The position numbers were made by a program, and so were the translations under genes. Shown in pieces: positions 62,633 to 64,000 of a stretch of DNA of 64,000 nt; position 1 is the first letter of the stretch; the number at the start of each line of letters is the position of its first letter. Source of the stretch: Pseudohoeflea sp964511625 (GTDB taxonomy: Bacteria > Pseudomonadota > Alphaproteobacteria > Rhizobiales > Rhizobiaceae). The DNA is taken from assembly GCA_964511625.1 (NCBI GenBank), contig CAZEJG010000009.1:62001-126000 (forward strand), written 5' to 3'. The notes under the pieces were generated by a model. It was given only the letters and a program-made list of their open reading frames with translations, had not been told where the DNA came from and did not search any database.

Positions 62633-62986
62633 TCAGGTGCGGCGGGAGAAGAGCGCCGAAATCCCGGCGATGAGCCAGCCCGCCATCATGGTGATGCCGC
62701 CCGCGGGAGCCGCCATCGGGAACAGCCGCCCGTGCCCGAACGCGCGCAGCGCCAGATCCGCACTGAACATCGCCGCGCCGACGAACAGCAAAAGCCCGGC
62801 GAGCCGCAGCAACACGTCACGCCGTCCGGACACGCCGATCGCCAGCAGCGCCGGCGCATGGGCAAGGCAGATCAGCGCCACCGCGCCCATGATGCGCGGA
62901 TCGCTTCCCGCATGCGCGCTGAGCGCAGCCGCGGCCACGCCGCAAATCCCCAGCAGTCCCGCCCAGATCGTTTCCGCCTTGTTCAT
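62633..62986 (-). CDS. DUF423-family small membrane protein (YgdD-like)
   Basis: A 117-residue inner-membrane protein with four hydrophobic helices (about residues 5-25, 30-48, 58-75 and 92-110) and the DUF423 marks GLLGICGVAAAALSAHAG and FPMAAPAGGITMMAGW. Function of the family is unknown. The ATG at 62986 follows GAGGG; the frame is open to 63133 but lacks a supporting start. Divergent from recQ. Confidence 0.87.
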   Translation of the reverse strand: MNKAETIWAGLLGICGVAAAALSAHAGSDPRIMGAVALICLAHAPALLAIGVSGRRDVLLRLAGLLLFVGAAMFSADLALRAFGHGRLFPMAAPAGGITMMAGWLIAGISALFSRRT

Positions 62987-63179
62987 CGCCAAACCCTCGT
63001 TGCCGTTTCCATGCCGTCCGGCATAAACCCCGCCGCGTGCCGGCGACACAGGAAAGATTGCCGCACTTGTCCACCCTCGATTGGCCGGGCACGATTGCCT
63101 CGCCCTATCCGGACGCTTAAACCTTGGGCTCATTCATCCCGATTCCCACTGCGAACGCCCTGCCGGCAGACGAGTTGCC

Positions 63180-64000
63180 ATGCCTTCCAAACATGCCGTC
63201 CTCAAGGAAGTCTTCGGGTTCGACGGCTTCCGCCCCGGACAGGAAGGCATCGTCGACTGTCTGCTCGACGGCCGCCACGTGCTGGCCGTCATGCCGACCG
63301 GCGCCGGCAAGTCGCTGACCTACCAGGTGCCGGCTCTCTGCAAGGGCGGTCTGACGATCGTGGTCTCTCCGCTCGTGGCGCTGATGCAGGACCAGGTCGC
63401 GGCGCTGAAACTCGCAGGCGTCGCCGCCGAGACGATCAACTCCGCCGCCAGCCGCGAGGAGAATGTCGCGATCTGGAAGCGCGTGGCCGCCGGCGAGGTG
63501 CGCATTCTCTACATGGCCCCCGAACGGATGATGACCGAGCGGATGATTGGCGCGCTGCAACGGGTCGGGGTCAGCCTCATTGCCATCGACGAGGCGCACT
63601 GCATCTCGCAATGGGGTGCCTCCTTCCGCCCCGAATACGACATGCTGCAGAACCTGCGCGGCGCCTTCCCGGGCGTGCCGATCGGCGCGGTGACGGCCAC
63701 CGCCGACGAGGCCACCCGACAGGACATCGTCGCCAAACTCTTCGGTGGCGACGCCGACCTCTATGTCGCCGGTTTCGACCGCCCCAACATCACGCTGACG
63801 GTGGAGCCGAAATCGAGCACCCGCAAGCAGCTTCTCGCCTTCCTCCAGAACCGCCCGGAAGAAAGCGGCATCGTCTATGCGCTGTCGCGCAAGTCGACGG
63901 AGGAACTGGCGGGCTTTCTCAAGGACAGCGGCTACAGGGCGGTGCCCTATCACGCCGGGATGTCGCCCGAAGAACGCGCAGAGGCGCAGAACCTGTTCAT
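63180..64000 (+). CDS. recQ: ATP-dependent DNA helicase RecQ (partial, 3' end outside window)
   Basis: RecQ unwinds DNA 3' to 5' in recombination repair. The first 273 residues are visible from the ATG at 63180: motif 0/FGFDGFRPGQEGIV, motif I MPTGAGKSLTYQ (Walker A), motif II DEAHCISQWGASFRPEY, motif III AVTATADEATRQDI and motifs IV-V region GIVYALSRKSTEELA followed by YHAGMSPEERA. The remaining helicase, zinc and HRDC parts lie beyond base 64000. Motifs are all intact as far as seen. Confidence 0.94.
   Translation, partial: MPSKHAVLKEVFGFDGFRPGQEGIVDCLLDGRHVLAVMPTGAGKSLTYQVPALCKGGLTIVVSPLVALMQDQVAALKLAGVAAETINSAASREENVAIWKRVAAGEVRILYMAPERMMTERMIGALQRVGVSLIAIDEAHCISQWGASFRPEYDMLQNLRGAFPGVPIGAVTATADEATRQDIVAKLFGGDADLYVAGFDRPNITLTVEPKSSTRKQLLAFLQNRPEESGIVYALSRKSTEELAGFLKDSGYRAVPYHAGMSPEERAEAQNLF

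Overview
This is a 64 kb, high-GC chromosomal stretch with short intergenic gaps and many 1-8 bp stop/start overlaps. Gene content points to an alphaproteobacterium, most likely order Hyphomicrobiales (Rhizobiales). The evidence is the mraZ-rsmH-ftsL-ftsI-mur cluster, a metF gene paired with an ArsR-methyltransferase fusion, an OpgC-type glucan modification protein, a TRAP transporter, a PQQ glucose dehydrogenase and a promoter matching the alphaproteobacterial EcfG consensus. Genus cannot be fixed from the sequence alone. I saw no tRNA, IS element, prophage or CRISPR array.

Layout. 1-11042 (minus): the division and cell-wall cluster reads mraZ, rsmH, ftsL, ftsI, murE, murF, murD, ftsW, murG, murC (murC runs off the left edge). 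mraY, normally between murF and murD, is absent; murF and murD overlap by 4 bp. Four TGGG repeats at exact 10-bp spacing upstream of mraZ look like a MraZ operator. 11580-12004 is the RNase P RNA (minus). 12186-27876 holds a membrane PQQ glucose dehydrogenase, four peptidoglycan hydrolases (a lytic transglycosylase lipoprotein, an amidase coupled to a DnaJ/TerB-like protein, a GH25 lipoprotein and an MltB-type enzyme), an EamA exporter, a MarR-type regulator divergent from a fused 5-oxoprolinase/hydantoinase with a perfect palindrome between them, a diguanylate cyclase with a degenerate EAL domain, and a CPA2 antiporter.

28151-38706 holds a complete TRAP transporter (P, Q, M), an ornithine/lysine-type decarboxylase, a GST, an EamA transporter next to an amidase, a 25-residue membrane micropeptide, metF with its ArsR-methyltransferase partner under a palindromic operator, and a GFA protein. 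38749-46117 holds a MOSC protein, an unusual pair of small genes (39555-40559), an SDR, ettA, a pentapeptide-repeat membrane protein and a lysophospholipase-like hydrolase. The first gene of the small pair ends in a Gly/Cys-rich tail behind a leader-like domain; its partner shares the N-terminal pattern.

46376-53389 holds cspA, then a lower-GC islet with one PD-(D/E)XK-nuclease-like gene. The islet is bracketed by a 24-bp near-identical direct repeat made from the cspA terminator. A coupled terC, CoA-transferase and TPP-enzyme run follows, then yghU and a DUF442 protein. 53599-64000 holds a convergent ferric-iron ABC permease and binding protein with no ATPase in view, a PfkB sugar kinase, a DsbA-like protein, mscS behind an EcfG-type promoter, an opgC-like gene, an AraC regulator divergent from an SDR, a DUF423 protein and the start of recQ (cut by the right edge).

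The least explained parts are the 39.5-40.6 kb gene pair and the 46.6-48.2 kb nuclease islet. The missing mraY is the most surprising feature of the conserved region.
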